Origin: Lunularia cruciata
Lineage: Eukaryota; Streptophyta; Marchantiopsida; Lunulariales; Lunulariaceae
Assembly: GCA_948567375.1 (NCBI GenBank)
Contig: OX419759.1
Coordinates: forward strand, 57,626,593-57,690,592
Length of the DNA: 64,000 bases
Reading direction: 5' to 3'
Positions 34,967 through 46,660 of this stretch are shown one piece after another; the first letter of the stretch is position 1; each line of letters opens with the position of its first letter. The notes under the pieces were generated by a model that saw nothing but the letters and a program-made list of their open reading frames with translations, was not told the origin of the DNA and did no database searches. Both the position numbers and the translations under genes were made by a program.

Positions 34967-37449
34967 CTACTTCGTCTTTGTCTTTGGATCTAAATTTTGC
35001 GCTTGTTCAAAATGAACTTTGGGGTGCTTGAGGATGGTAATCGGAGTGCGTAGGTTCTTGACCGGATGACCATCAGGTTGACCAACTTTGGCTTGGATCA
35101 AGTCTTTTACTTCAGACCTGATATCTGCCGGAAAAACTGGAGGTTGTGTCTTCGTATTTTCCTCCAAACTCATCTCCTGCGTGTGTAGTATTGCTTCCTT
35201 AATTTCTTTTTGCAAGGCTTTTGCTTCAAAAGCTAGGACCTTTTCCTCCTTCGCAAAAAGGATAGCTTTTGGTCGCAGTCTCTTCATTTTTTGTGAGGAA
35301 GAAGACGTAGTACTTGCTTCTTTGGGAGCTCGATTCTTCCTCCCCGCGCGAGTTTCTTCCTTCAAAATTTTGAGGTCCGGCCACTCTCCTTCTGAAGCGG
35401 GACTCCCTTCTTGAGGCCTCTCTTCCTCAAGTGTGATACAATTTACATTTGTATCCCCCTTTGCCTGGTGTGCAGCACGCTCTATGGGAGTCTGTATATA
35501 CTTGACAGGGGGCTTTGGATTGGGTGGTTGCGGGCACTGATTTTCTATGTGCCCCGATCCTTTACAATTCCCACAAAGGGGCATGTACCCAATTTGTTGT
35601 CTTAGCTCCGGACAATTTGGAGACCAATGTCTCATCAAGCCACAATTGTAACAAGCACCTGGTGCAACATTTTGAGGTCTATTTTGGCCACCCATCGGTG
35701 GTCTTTGTGGAGGAGCAGTAGGATTATACTCTCATGGTCCATACCTGGGACCTTGATATGATGGGCTTGCTGGAGGCTGTATTTCTTGGGTTTGGTATAT
35801 AGACTCTTCTTCTTTGCCCTGATCCCATCCGGGAACCCAATCAATTTTGTTGCACTGGAAATGCCGTACAAGTTAAACACTCTGTATTAGCATGGCCGGA
35901 TTTACCACACGCAGTGCACCATACATTTGGTTGACCAAATGATGGGGGCTTTCTTTGGTCCTTAGCCCCAATCATCTAGATCTTGAAATCTGCAAACTCT
36001 TTAATAAGAGTTTCCAACTTCTGATCCACCTTAGGTACATTCTTTACTGGCAGCGTTACTGGCTTCTTTCCTTCACGTCTTTGTATTCTCCACGGCTTGG
36101 GTTCTTTGTCGGATTCCGAAGACAAACTAGAAGATGTGGAGGATTCCTCCAAAGAAGGGGAGGTGCTGCGAGAAGCTCTTTGTCTTGGCTTCTTGCACTT
36201 CTTCTCACGATTTCTTTGGTTGTTGGATGAGTGAGAATGAGCCGCCTCATATCAGGCGACATGTTTGAGGACTTTGTCCAGGGAAGTTACATTCCTCTCC
36301 TTGGCAAAGATTTGAATCTCCGGTGAAAGCTCTCCAAGAAACCAGGTAATGACTTGGGCATCGGAATAACCCACCACTGGATTGTTTTGGAACTCGGTTC
36401 AATAAGGCCATGAACTGCTCAGAGTAATCTCTCAATTTTTCCTTCTTCCCTCGATCCAAATCATTAAGTGCCGCAAAGACACTTGTATCATAATCCACTT
36501 CCCAAAATCATTCCAGGAAGTGATTTTGTAAGTCTGCCCAGTCTGCTGGTGTGAATCCTTTCTGCGTTACATGGGTATACCAGCTCCAAGCCTTCTTTTG
36601 GAGCAGACTTGGAAAAATCTGTAGTCAATCTACGGAGTCATGTTCCTTGTTGGCAAAGGAAATGACTTTGAACTCCTCAATGAATTTTTCAGGGTCTTCA
36701 TCTTGTTCCGTACCTTTATACTTTTGATAAGCATGTCGGGTCATAGGTAATGAAGTCATCGTTCGGTGCGGCAGATTTGGCTGTGGTTAGTTTGAACTTA
36801 CGGGAACCGAAGAGCTACTTGGTATGGATGCCATGTTGTCTGCCCATAGGTTCCAATTTGTCAAGTTCAAATTGGGATCTTCTTTGAAAATTTCTTCTTC
36901 TCTGGTTGTGTTGACTTCAACCCGATCAGAAGTAAGAGGTTCCACAACTTCAACCTAGTCTTTGAACTTTCTTCGGGATAACCGGGGAATTGTTCGTACC
37001 AGATGTTGACACTCTTCTTCCATACGTTTTCATGCTGTCTTTTCACAAACAAACTTCTTAATGAATTTGACTTCCTTTACAGCTTTAGGGGAAGTTGGTG
37101 TACTGGGTCGTAATGCATATGTCTGCCCACTCGAGTCTTTCTTCTTCTTGGAAGAGGGGGATGAAAAGTAGCCTTGCCACCCTCCTTCACGTCTCTTTTG
37201 TTCAAGTTCTTGTAAAGCTTCTTGAACTTTTTGCATGAGTTGATTGTCCAACGCTTCTAGCTCAGGTTCGGCCAACATAGATTGGATCTTCAGACGTTCT
37301 TCTTCTTCACAATGCAACATTTGTCTTCGAGCTCTCTCTCTTCCCATTGTTCTTGCAATGCAGACATTCATATTGCGTTGATACCTAGTTTCAAATTTGG
37401 CTTTGTATTCTTCCACTTCCGAGATTTTTATCCCCGGCAGCGGCGCCAA
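34967..37449 (-). pseudogene. gag of element C
   Basis: gag starts just after the primer site, and an in-frame TGA lies immediately upstream. The first block (37449-37030) is charged and helical (RRQMLHCEEEERLKIQ). A capsid segment is seen at about 36480-36380 (LRDYSEQFMALLNRVP). Two CCHC knuckles follow: CYNCGLMRHWSPNC and CGNCKGSGHIENQC (about 35650-35560). A basic linker to the protease ends at 34967. At least two frame changes occur, near 37030 and 35700. Gag would package the RNA, and twin knuckles are common in Athila/Tat elements. Confidence 0.78.
37431..37448 (-). other. Primer binding site complementary to tRNA-Asp
   Basis: On the - strand TGGCGCCGCTGCCGGGGA lies 7 bp inside the 5' LTR edge. 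It matches the Athila-type site TGGCGCCGTTGCCGGGGA, complementary to the 3' end of plant tRNA-Asp, with one mismatch. This sets both the LTR boundary and the element orientation. Confidence 0.85.
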
Positions 37450-38123
37450 AAATCATGTGACAACCCGGCAAATATCACTTTTGTGGTAATCGGGTAAATA
37501 AAGTTTGTTCTCATAGAGATACGATTCAGAATTGGTCAAATACAAAGTCAAAAGTCACAATGTAGTTCTTCTTGATTTCTTCTTTAATCTCTTAGGTAGA
37601 AACTACACCCAGAAGAGAGTAACAAGCTCACAATCTTGACAACTTGTCACGAATACACACACATAATCACATCATAGCAAATTCTGTCCAAACAACTCTT
37701 GATTGTGATGATTTAGATTCTCCCAAAGACGGCACTTCACTGCAAAGAACAATTTCACCTCAGAATTGTGTTCCATCCCTCCACTAAGGCACAACTTCCT
37801 TGATCAAAATTGCTTCACATCAACTTCATACTGCACTCACAAATGCAGAATACTATCAACACTACAATTCCTCTCACATCTGTCAAGGCATTGCTCTGAT
37901 GCACTTCACTCAGGATCAAACCCACAAAATGAAGATCAAGGCTGCAAAATCCAACATCCATAGACACACTGACTTGCTCTTCAGAATTCTCAATACACTC
38001 ACAACCACAAACACGGAATTGACAATCGGAATTAAGCTCAAGCGACGAGCACTAAGAATAGCACTTTGCTTTATCTATCTTCAAAAATATGAATACTGAA
38101 CAATATTGTACTGCAAATGCTCC

Positions 38124-38132
38124 CCTTAAATA
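38124..38132 (-). promoter_or_regulatory. TATA box in 5' LTR of element C
   Basis: TATTTAAGG on the - strand, followed about 30 bases later by a likely start region near 38095. If correct, U3 is about 3.1 kb and R plus U5 about 640 bp. The element transcript would then start downstream of the 5' LTR copy of the reading frame. Confidence 0.6.
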
Positions 38133-38252
38133 CTGAAGCAAACGGAAATTATTCCTACCTATGCACCACTTCCTAACATCTCTTCCTACCTGCAAATCCC
38201 AATGGACAATCTATCTCTTCATATCTGCCTCTTCCTATCTCAAAATTGACAC

Positions 38253-41113
38253 TTATCCCGATCCAATGTCTACCTCATTATTGGCTTCCAAACCCGATGA
38301 TCTTCCTACTACTTCTCCTTCTTTGAGTATAGCTACTTCTACCAATTCCTTCACTAATTCTATCACTTCTACACTAGGAACTACAATTGCACTAAGGAGT
38401 GGCTTATCTAACTCTTTATCTCCTAACCCACTCTTCTCTAATGTGTCACATAATAAGTCCGATGACACCTGAATTCCTACTTCTGCAACATCGGGTTTCT
38501 TCTTCGCTGTCGCACTATTCCAAATCTTCTCTAACTCCGAATTGACTAAATCTAATCTAAGACTAACATTGTTTTCTACTTCTAACACCTTCCGATCTAC
38601 ACGCTCTCTCAATCAAATCAGCAACGTGTTCATGTCCACATCCCTGGCTTTTCTCTTCCAAGTTTCCTGCACAAGCAACTTCAACTCATGTAGGCGGCCT
38701 TCTTCCAATCTCCCTTCAGCCTCCGTGCTTAGAATTGCTCTCAACTTCCCCTCAACTTCTCCCACTGATTCCTATGCATATCCTCAAGAGCGCTCTACCT
38801 TCAATTCTTCTCGATACATCTTCAGCTCGTCTTCGTACTCCGCAGCGAGCATCTTCTTCTCTTCTGCATATTGCGTGCTCTGCAATTCTGCGCTTTTGAC
38901 GAGCTCTTCTAATCATTCCTCTTCTTCCTGCTTGGCTGCTAACTACCTCTGCCATGCTTGATCCTTCCCCGCTGCACTCTTCTTCAAACTAGCTTCAAGC
39001 TAAAACTCTTGCTCCATTATGATGGTCATCACTTTCAAATGAACATTTTCGATGCGCACATCACTCACTTCCTCCTTCATCTTGCTCAGCCACATCGCCT
39101 GTTCCTTTAATTCTCCGGCTTGCCTCTGCAGTTCTTTTTTGTTAACCTCGCAGCTTTCTTGTAACATTGTGAAAGTCTTCTTCTTCAAGACTTCCGCCCT
39201 CCGAAGTTCTTCCATTTCTTCACTTTTTCGGACTTGTTGCTCCTGCAACCCCTTCACTTCACTCAACAAATGCATCACCACCTACAACTCATTCATCCCC
39301 TTCCTACGATCTTGGAGAATTACTTTCCGATGCTCCTTCAGTAGCTCCAGCAATGGTGTGACCACTTTTGTCAAATCAGATATCCCACCAAAGTTTTCTT
39401 CATCTTCGTTGCCGTCTTCATCTTGAGTCTTCACCTCCTTCATTGGCTCCTTCATCTAAAGTCGCAATCTTTGTATCTTCAGAGACATTGTTTCTGTACT
39501 TTCTTCTTCTTTACCTATTGAACTTGGCCCCGCTGGATACTCCTTCTCCTCTGGTCTCGGCTTGTTCACCACCATAGCTACACAGTGACTCGCTGTTCTA
39601 GGTTCTCTGTCCACCATCGCGTGACAAGCTTCACTGACCGCCACCAATTGCTCAACTTCTGGTTCCCCATTGCTATCACTTATGGACTCCTCACTTTTTA
39701 AGGTGAGCTCCTCTTCTTTGGATTCCTCCTCTTTCTTCCTCAAACTCTGATCCCGATGATGCTTCTCTCACCATCTTTGTATTCTTCATAATCAGTCTTC
39801 AAGTCTTCCTTTGAGTGGGAGGCGACTTTGCTTCTTCAGGTTTGCCGTGTTTCTTCGTCTTTGGACTGGTGACTTCTTTGATCTTCCACTGTCCGGTCTT
39901 CAAGAAAAACTCATTGTTTGCTCGCAAATGTAGCATATATTGGCGCTCTTCTTTGTCCGCTTCCTGTTGTAAGTTAGGATGAACATGAGACACCATGTGA
40001 TGATGCTCCTCTATTGTCAGCAAGTTCAAACCAAAGTAGAAGTGTGCTACGAACAGTGCAAAATAATGCGGCGGAGAACCTGTTTGCCAATTGATCACCA
40101 TTTGCCTCATTCGGTGGTGAAAGCACTTTGCCCAATTCACCGGAACTCCTGCAAACATTTGGTGGAAGAAGACGGCTTGCTGCATGTCCACATATGTTGT
40201 TTGTTCTAGCTTGAACATGGCCATCATTGCCCCCACAATACTTCTCCAAATCGGGTCCTGACATGACTCCACCTTGTATCCATTCGTCGTTCTTGGAGCA
40301 AAAAATGAGTTGCAAATTTCCGCCGTCTCTTATGCAGCATCACACTTCCGATAGAAGGTGATTCCTATCGGCTCTCCCACTTCTCTCCCCAATACTAACC
40401 TCCAATTCCACTCAGTCCATCAAGCCGGATTTCCTCTCTTCCCTTCCACCTCGGGACCCTCCTCACAATTACTAGTAGCAATTTCTGCCATCACTCCCGT
40501 GAAACTGAAATTCCAATTCCATGCTAAGCAGGTAATACAAAGTCTAGTCAAGATTTAAATTCTAGGTACCACATCTAATCTTTGAATTGCAAAAATTTGC
40601 ACCGCCAGCGTATTGGCCACCTTCTTTGCCATAATCTGCTCTCTCATTCTACAACATTGAAAAATGATGCCCTCTCCTGGACGAGACACTCTAACTCCCT
40701 TGGGATTGCGGAAAATTTCACTCTTGATGGGGTTCCGGACACGCATTATTGCACGATGACTACTCAAAGGGTTTGGAAATTTACTTGGCATATTCAACTT
40801 GTCCCTGTGCAGTTGCAATCTTATATTACCCTGAATTGTAGTCATTCTTCAGTCGATTTCAAATTCAACCTTCTCTCTTCTGCATGTTGATCCTGTTCAA
40901 TGTCAAGACATGCTTCTTCTGCCTCTGCCGTTTCTTGAAGTGTACTTTCTTGCCATGTACCAAGGTTGTTAAACGGTCTTTGTATCTTTTGCGCCTTCCG
41001 ACCCAAAGACGGTGCTCTTCGGACTTTTTCCATCATACTCTTCTTCTGAGTACCTCCATCATTGGATCCGATGTTGTCTTCTTTGGATGTCCTCCGAAGT
41101 TACTTCCGTCCAT
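38253..41113 (-). pseudogene. LTR-borne reading frame, copy in 5' LTR of element C
   Basis: The first ATG (41113) lies 85 bp inside the LTR and reads MDGSNFGGHPKKTT. It then shows RVSRPGEGIIF (about 40690), the core with TTYVDMQQAVFFHQMF, VNWAKCF and PPHYFALFVAHFYFGLNLL (about 40220-40010), HHMVSHVHPNLQQEAD (about 39990), an acidic stretch (about 39740), a coiled coil (about 39280-38700) and RVDRKVLEVENNVSLRLDL (about 38610). Stops and frame changes are present, and the span is not a multiple of three. It is a duplicate of the 3' LTR copy, made by reverse transcription. Confidence 0.7.
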
Positions 41114-41203
41114 TCTTTGTCCGCAATTCGACTTCCAGTGCTTACTTCTTCTCTTAAACACTAATAAACAAAGAAAAACAAAAAATGTGGGTACCACAGC
41201 TTA

Positions 41204-42873
41204 CTTATAAGCATGTCTGGGACTTGACAGTATATGTGCTTCTATAGTTAGGGAATGCTTAAATTTTTGCTCATAAGCTTCAAGGTGGAGATGTGGGGTC
41301 CATTTGTCAAAAAGTAAAAAGACTAAAGGATAAATGTGCAAGCGATTGCATCCCAATAGATAAGGCTGAAGTTTTTGACCATCAAAGAAGTTCAGAGAGA
41401 CCATTTTGGAGACAAAGTACATGGTTGAAAAGAGGAGCTGACAAGCTGCAATTTTCAGACAAAAATCACACAATTTGAGCTGATTCTAAGAGGGATATGA
41501 TCAATTGAATCAAGGGGGTAAAATTAATACCCATGAGCACAAAGTAGGCAATTGAGAGAGCTTCTTGAGACATTTTCACTATCTGTCAATGGGATTGGAG
41601 ATAAGACAAAGTGCTTATAGTACTGAGCACAAGAAATTTTAGTTTTGAATCAATCTTGAATCAGATCTGGTTAACTGAAGCTAACGCTCTTGAGGTGTAA
41701 GGTGATGTAGAAGAGCTGGTGATCAGGTTTGGAGTTTTGGTCACTCCCCAAGTTGTGGCTTGAGATACCTTATGAAAATTTCTAGTAATATTTTTGGTTA
41801 GGATTTGCACATTTGTGTGAAGGTTTCATGTAAATTCTTCAAATAGAAAATTTAGGGTCTTGCATCAAGTATATTTGGGTCTGTAGAGCTCACCAGTTAG
41901 CTTAGCTCAGGAATTGATCCATATCTAGGGATTGGAGTTGGATTAGGCCATCAAAATTTACAGCGTGATAACCAAGATCACAAAAAATTACTGTGAAGAA
42001 TTTGGTTAGCTATGGGCTCATAGAGAGTGAGATTTGATGCGACAAGTTTTACTAAAAAGACTATTATAAGCTTGGAGGAGCATTTCTTTCTTCAATTCTA
42101 ATTGAATGTCAATCCTCTCACTTTTGTGACTTTGGTTGAGAGTTCAGATTTCCAAAGTGTTTTGTGGAGGATCAACTATACATCTGATTTAGAAATCAGG
42201 GAAAAGTTGGCAAGAACCAGGGGCACAACCCTAAAAAGGGGATTTCAAAATTACGGTGAGAGTTGCAAAAATCTTGCCAACTTTGAGACTTTATCTGGGG
42301 AGTTTTATTGATCTGATTGAAGTGTATTTTATATCATTGGAATGTTTATCTCACAAGATTTTTCATTGACTCCTAGAACACTTGAATCCAAGCTACACAG
42401 AAAGAGTTATGTTCATATGAGCTACACATAGTTTCCCCCATCAAGAAGACATAGGAAATCCCCACATGGAGTAGGAATTTGTTGAGATCTGAAGTACAAC
42501 TTGGAGGAGACATGGAGTACATGTTGAAATTAGCTTGATGATATAGCACAAAGGCTCTAAAGCTCCTTTCTAACCAAACCTTTGGTAATGTTGGAAGTGA
42601 TGACCAACAGACTCAGAGTGCATGTTGTGATGACAGGTTAAGTTGCCTGTCACTACCTTACCCGATAGCAAGAATACTTGTTACAAGAGTGGAGGGTTCC
42701 AATTGTTAGGTAACACGCATGTTCAGACAAGTAGTTATAGGTTTACCTACAGCCTCTAATCTGCAATCTCCACAACTAGGCACCTTGTGTGTTCCTAGAG
42801 AGAGAAAAGAAAAATACAACAGTTGGTGAACTTGACATGAAACTTCTAGGGTGGAGAGTAAGAAAGGAGGTGG
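41204..42873 (+). other. Leader region of element D (remaining LTR and 5' UTR)
   Basis: No coding region was recognised in these 1.7 kb. The segment should contain the rest of the 5' LTR of element D, since element C sits between 27468 and 41204, followed by its leader before gag at 42874. A polypurine-like caagggggtaaaa followed by ttaataccc at about 41512-41532 resembles the 3' LTR boundary of element A (6571-6590). It may therefore hide another fragment. Confidence 0.4.
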
Positions 42874-44450
42874 TTGGTGGACATGGACAGGAGATCAAAA
42901 AACAGTATTGGTGATTTGAGTGATAGTAGCTCTATAGAAGCACCCACATTACAACTTGATCTGGCTATAGCACAGATGTTTCAAGCATTTGCATTGTATA
43001 TGCAACAACACCAAATTACCAAATGTAAGGAGGCATTGGCTTCTAAAGCCTTGCAATCGGTTGTATGGAAGTTAGATCAATTTGATGGAGGAACATTTCA
43101 AAGTACCTAAGGTATTACTCCAGGGAAATGGAGCTCAACAAGGTTCCTAAACACTAGATGATAGCTACATTTGAGCTTGCAGTTATCTTGGAGCTCTGTG
43201 TGCACGATTATTTGAGCTCATGGAGGTAGTTGGGAGAGATTCTCTCTTCATTTAAAGGAGGAATACTGCTTGGAGGATGCAGATAGGGTAACCAAGAAGT
43301 CACTCATGGAGTGGGTGAACAAGGCTACCAAGGGCTTGAGTGCAACTAAGCTATTTTGGGAGTTGGAGGTCTTGCTTGAGGATGGATCTAAGGATAGTGG
43401 ACTGACATCTGATTGGAAGAAGGTCTTGGAAGCTGTGAGTATTCTTGCCAAGCAAGAATACCATAGGGGAAAGGTGGTAGTAAGACTAGAAGTTGTACCA
43501 CCGGTGGTTGTAAGAGCTCCAAGACAGTCTGTGATATCTATTGCCATAGCACTGGCTGTCACTAATCTAGTTGTCACCACTCTATTACAAAAAACCACCA
43601 TCGATGATTTGGTGAAAGGGATGTGAGATTTGCAAATCAAGTTGGCAAGGTTGGAGGAGAAAGGAAGCGGTTCCAATACCAGAACGGGGACCAAACAAGG
43701 GTATGTACAAAGGTGTACTTGGTGTGATGGTATTGAACATACCAAGAAGGAGTATGGTGATTTTGCTGATACTATTCTACAAGGAGTGGTTTTGTGGAAG
43801 GATGGGAAGATTGTGTTGAAAGACAAGGGGGAAATCCTAAAAACCAACTTCAAGAAGGGAGGAATGCGGAAGTTGTTGGATGATTTCTTGTCGCAACAAG
43901 CTACAACATCAGTTGAAGCCGCTGCCTATGGAGTGGAGGTAGTAGGGGATGGAGAAGAAGCATTTGTGAAGCATGTAGAGATGGGAAACATGTGGAGCAA
44001 TGCTTTACATACAATGGAAAAAGGGAACACCGCAAGAGGAGAACTACAACGAGTTGCTACTAAAATCAAGCATACCACTCAATGGGTTGATCTAATGGAC
44101 ACCATGTCAGTTCATGCCTACATGGCAAGAAATCAACATGAAGCTCTCCTCAAAGAGAAACAAAGGAGAGAAGACGTAGAGCTTGGGAATGAGAGATCAA
44201 CTCAAAAGTGATAGTTGAGAGGAGATAGACTTCGTCAAGAGAGTGCTCTCCCACAACAAGGAGTGGTACCTTCATGGGAGGAGGTCATGGAGGATACCTT
44301 ACTTTCTGATTCTAAAAAATCAGTGGAGGGAAAGGGGAAGGAGAAGGGTAAACCACCCACTAATAAGCTTCAATCTGATATTGAAGCAATGACCGATCTA
44401 AAAGGAGTACTAGAAGAGAGAGTACTCAATGCTAAAGTGTAGTTTACTCT
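42874..44450 (+). pseudogene. gag of element D
   Basis: It starts MVDMDRRSKNSIGD and contains FDGGTFQS (about 43080), then frame changes. The next parts are a helical segment (43270-43626) and a block at 43630-44211 with a knuckle-like CTWCDGIEHTKKEY, in which the last cysteine is replaced by Tyr. A lysine-rich tail runs to about 44440. At least three stops or frame changes are present. Assignment rests on position before the protease and on the near-CCHC motif. Confidence 0.65.
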
Positions 44451-44689
44451 TCAAGAGATCCTTGGGATTGCCAAGAAGGAGTTTCATGATGTCATCATAA
44501 ACACCATCAAGCGCAAGCAGCAGTTGACAGGAGAAGTTGCTCTATCAAATGCTCTTGATACTACGATAACAGAGAAGAAAAGTTAAAGCTTGCTCAATGC
44601 TGCAACAACCGTAAAGTCAGATTTGTAGATGATGAGGGTGATGATGGTGGGATCTCTAGTCACTATACTAGAGGATATTGGTCCAGAGC

Positions 44690-45170
44690 TACCACTGAAA
44701 CCCTAGTCAAGGTTGGTAGCATGACAGATCCAATGGTTGCTCTTATCGATCACGGATCAGATATCAACATTGTTTCCAAGGAGCTCTACAAGCGGGGAAA
44801 ATGGCCAATTAATACAGAGTATGGTTGGGTGATCAGGGTAGCAAACAACACCAAGGGAGAGCTCTATAATGCCTACCCAGATGTGAAGGTAAAGGTTGGA
44901 GATGTAGTCACTGAACAAAATTTATTTGTTCGAGAGACTACATCATACCTCGTGATCCTTGGGCAACCATTCATTACGGCGGTGAGGATGGAGACCAAAG
45001 TTCTTGATCATGGTTCTGCCTATGCTTGGATGAAAAGCCAAGATGGGAAGAAAGCAGTGAAATTCCTCATTGTACCTGCAAACCATGAGCACAACCGGGA
45101 TTACTTGAGGAATGGTTCTCTACCGAAAGTGACAATGGAGTTCAAAGATTTTCTCCAAGTACCACTATAG
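44690..45170 (+). pseudogene. Protease of element D
   Basis: The frame at 44721-45170 contains MVALIDHGSDINIVSKELY, an aspartic protease loop with D-H-G-S in place of D-T/S-G-S, and SYLVILGQPFITAVRME, the matching C-terminal motif. The fold is that of retropepsin-like proteases, which cleave Gag-Pol. The rest of the frame to 45170 is uninterrupted. Confidence 0.72.
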
Positions 45171-45811
45171 GGTGAGAATATGGTGGTACATCAAGGAAGG
45201 TGCTCTTGCTGCAGAGGGGAATTACCTTATGTAAAAGAGTGATGAGATTTTCTTGGAGTGGGTTTAGTGCGTACACACAACTTGCCGATTTACACAAATG
45301 GGAGCGGAAAGTTGTGCAAGAACAAGAAAAAGAGCTAAAAAGAGTGGGGTTGATTGATGAAAATGACACCATATAAGGGGTGTACATGGAGATAGGGATG
45401 GAAGATCCTCTAGGAGAGCTTGAGGAGATGGAGGTTGAACACAAGCATGAGGATCAGGTAGTGAAAATACATTCAAGGGAGCTCTATTCAGTGATAGAGT
45501 CTTTTTTCGATTCTGAGGCTAGGGTGGAAACCACATACAAGAGTGTGGAGAAAAAGGTCAGGGTTGTGGTTGAACCTCTTCCAAATGACTCTGATCAGCA
45601 TTTTCAACTTGCTCAGAAGCAAAAGAGCTTAAAGGATCCAAATCAGATAGGTCACAAGTTCACCAAAGCTACACTCAAGGAGTTGGCGGTTGGTTCATCA
45701 AATTTTCTTCTACCAACGGAGGAGAAAAGGTTTCAAGAAAGGTTGAGTCGGCATGGGAAAGATCTCTCCTTTGAGCTTCCTGAAATTGGGTGTGTAGATT
45801 CAAGTGTGGTG

Positions 45812-46660
45812 GTTTTGTGGTGAATCCACTCATTTTCGCTTTGAAAACTAGTACTTTTGGTAATCGACTATATTGCTTTTTCAATAAGCGCTGGTTTTTC
45901 GATAAAGTTTTTAACAACTTTTTAGCTAGATCGTTTTTGCGTTTTGGATATGAAGTCTCATTTAAAGCTTTAGACAAAGGTGCTATTGAAATCTTGGGTC
46001 CTTATGGAATTTCGTACACAATTCGAAAAATGGCCCAGCAAATAAGTAAAATTCAAAGTGGATTTGTTTATCATTATGCCTTTGTTATGTTGCTCGGATT
46101 AACGATATTTATTTCCGTTATAGGCCTGTGGGATTTTATCTCTTTTTGGGTAGATAATCGATTGTATTTCATTTACATAGTTAGCTTTTTATTTATTAAT
46201 ATCTAAGGAAACATTAGTACGAACTAAAGGCCCACACTTCATTGTATAATATATTAAATCTTTAAGGAACGCAATGATAAGGGCAAAGCTAGCTATGAAA
46301 GACCCGGGGGGGCCGGGGGGCCCCGGGGTTACAATTTATCATTAGGGACTTCAAGGAGATTATAAGAGCCGGCGTTCAACGCCTAAAATACCCGAAACTA
46401 AGAACGTTTGTCCTTGTATCTTTTTGATCGGTACCTTATGTACTCAAACTATAATAAGATCTTGATACTCGTATTGTTATATGTACAGCTTGGCGTAGTT
46501 CTTTACGGATTATCCTGCCTTAATTTTTGCAGATGGTTACTTATTTCTAATTCCTCATAGTGGGAGACCTTATTTAAAGATCTCCCGCTCCCTCTAAACA
46601 TCCGTTACTCGCCGGCAAAAAATAAATACATTTTGCAGATGGTTGCAGATCTTTCTGATT
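45812..46660 (+). other. nad5: Nuclear mitochondrial DNA insertion (nad5 3' end and flank)
   Basis: The frame from about 45822 to the TAA at 46204-46206 encodes the C-terminal part of NADH dehydrogenase subunit 5: [57 protein letters not shown] and [16 protein letters not shown]. It closely resembles bryophyte mitochondrial NAD5, without stops. A further 450 bp of non-coding, mitochondrial-looking spacer follows, including a GC-rich palindrome. The left edge falls in element D after gtggtg (about 45811) and the right edge before ccaatgatc (about 46668). Element D resumes across the gap without obvious loss. Only about 125 codons of roughly 670 are present, so it is not functional. Confidence 0.88.
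46298..46330. repeat. GC-rich palindrome in the mitochondrial insertion
   Basis: A run of G and C containing ggggggccccgggg, built from near-palindromic G and C blocks, stands out in very AT-rich sequence about 95 bp after the nad5 stop. It could form a strong hairpin at the RNA level, perhaps an mRNA 3' end element in the organelle. Confidence 0.5.

Larger units (their letters stand above)
27469..41198 (-). mobile_element. Element C: structurally complete Athila/Tat-like retrotransposon
   Basis: GCTTA occurs at 27464-27468 and 41199-41203, a perfect 5-bp target-site duplication. Between them on the - strand lie the 5' LTR (41198-37456), primer binding site (37448-37431), gag, protease, RT, RNase H, integrase, polypurine tract (31310-31296) and 3' LTR (31295-27469). 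Total 13,730 bp. The RT motifs (FLDGFLGYNQ, FAYNQMPFGLCNA, FIDDFCVFG) and the Asp-tRNA primer site fit the Athila/Tat clade. The two LTRs differ at a few per cent of sites where compared by eye, and stops and frameshifts are present, so it is old and probably non-autonomous. Confidence 0.92.
37456..41198 (-). repeat. 5' LTR of element C (3743 bp)
   Basis: It begins TGTGGTACCCACA at 41198 (- strand) and ends GGGTTGTCACA at 37456. It is followed by a 7-bp spacer and the primer binding site. It is collinear with the 3' LTR throughout, including the decayed reading frame (41113-38253), but lacks the hairpin insertion. Confidence 0.9.

Noticed and set aside
28250..38250. Reading the element as having 0.8-kb LTRs with an env-like gene between integrase and the 3' LTR
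   Set aside because: The coding block also lies outside the supposed 5' LTR. The purine tract sits at 31296, and the GCTTA duplication plus both solo LTR termini place the LTR start beyond the frame, so the LTR is 3.8 kb.
31307..41198. Tandem head-to-tail array of two elements sharing one LTR
   Set aside because: This was suggested by the repeated coding block on both sides, but no pol sequence lies to the right of 41198 and the target duplication ends there exactly.
45822..46206. Functional nad5 gene
   Set aside because: Only the last part of the protein is present, without a start or upstream exons, and it is embedded in a retrotransposon.
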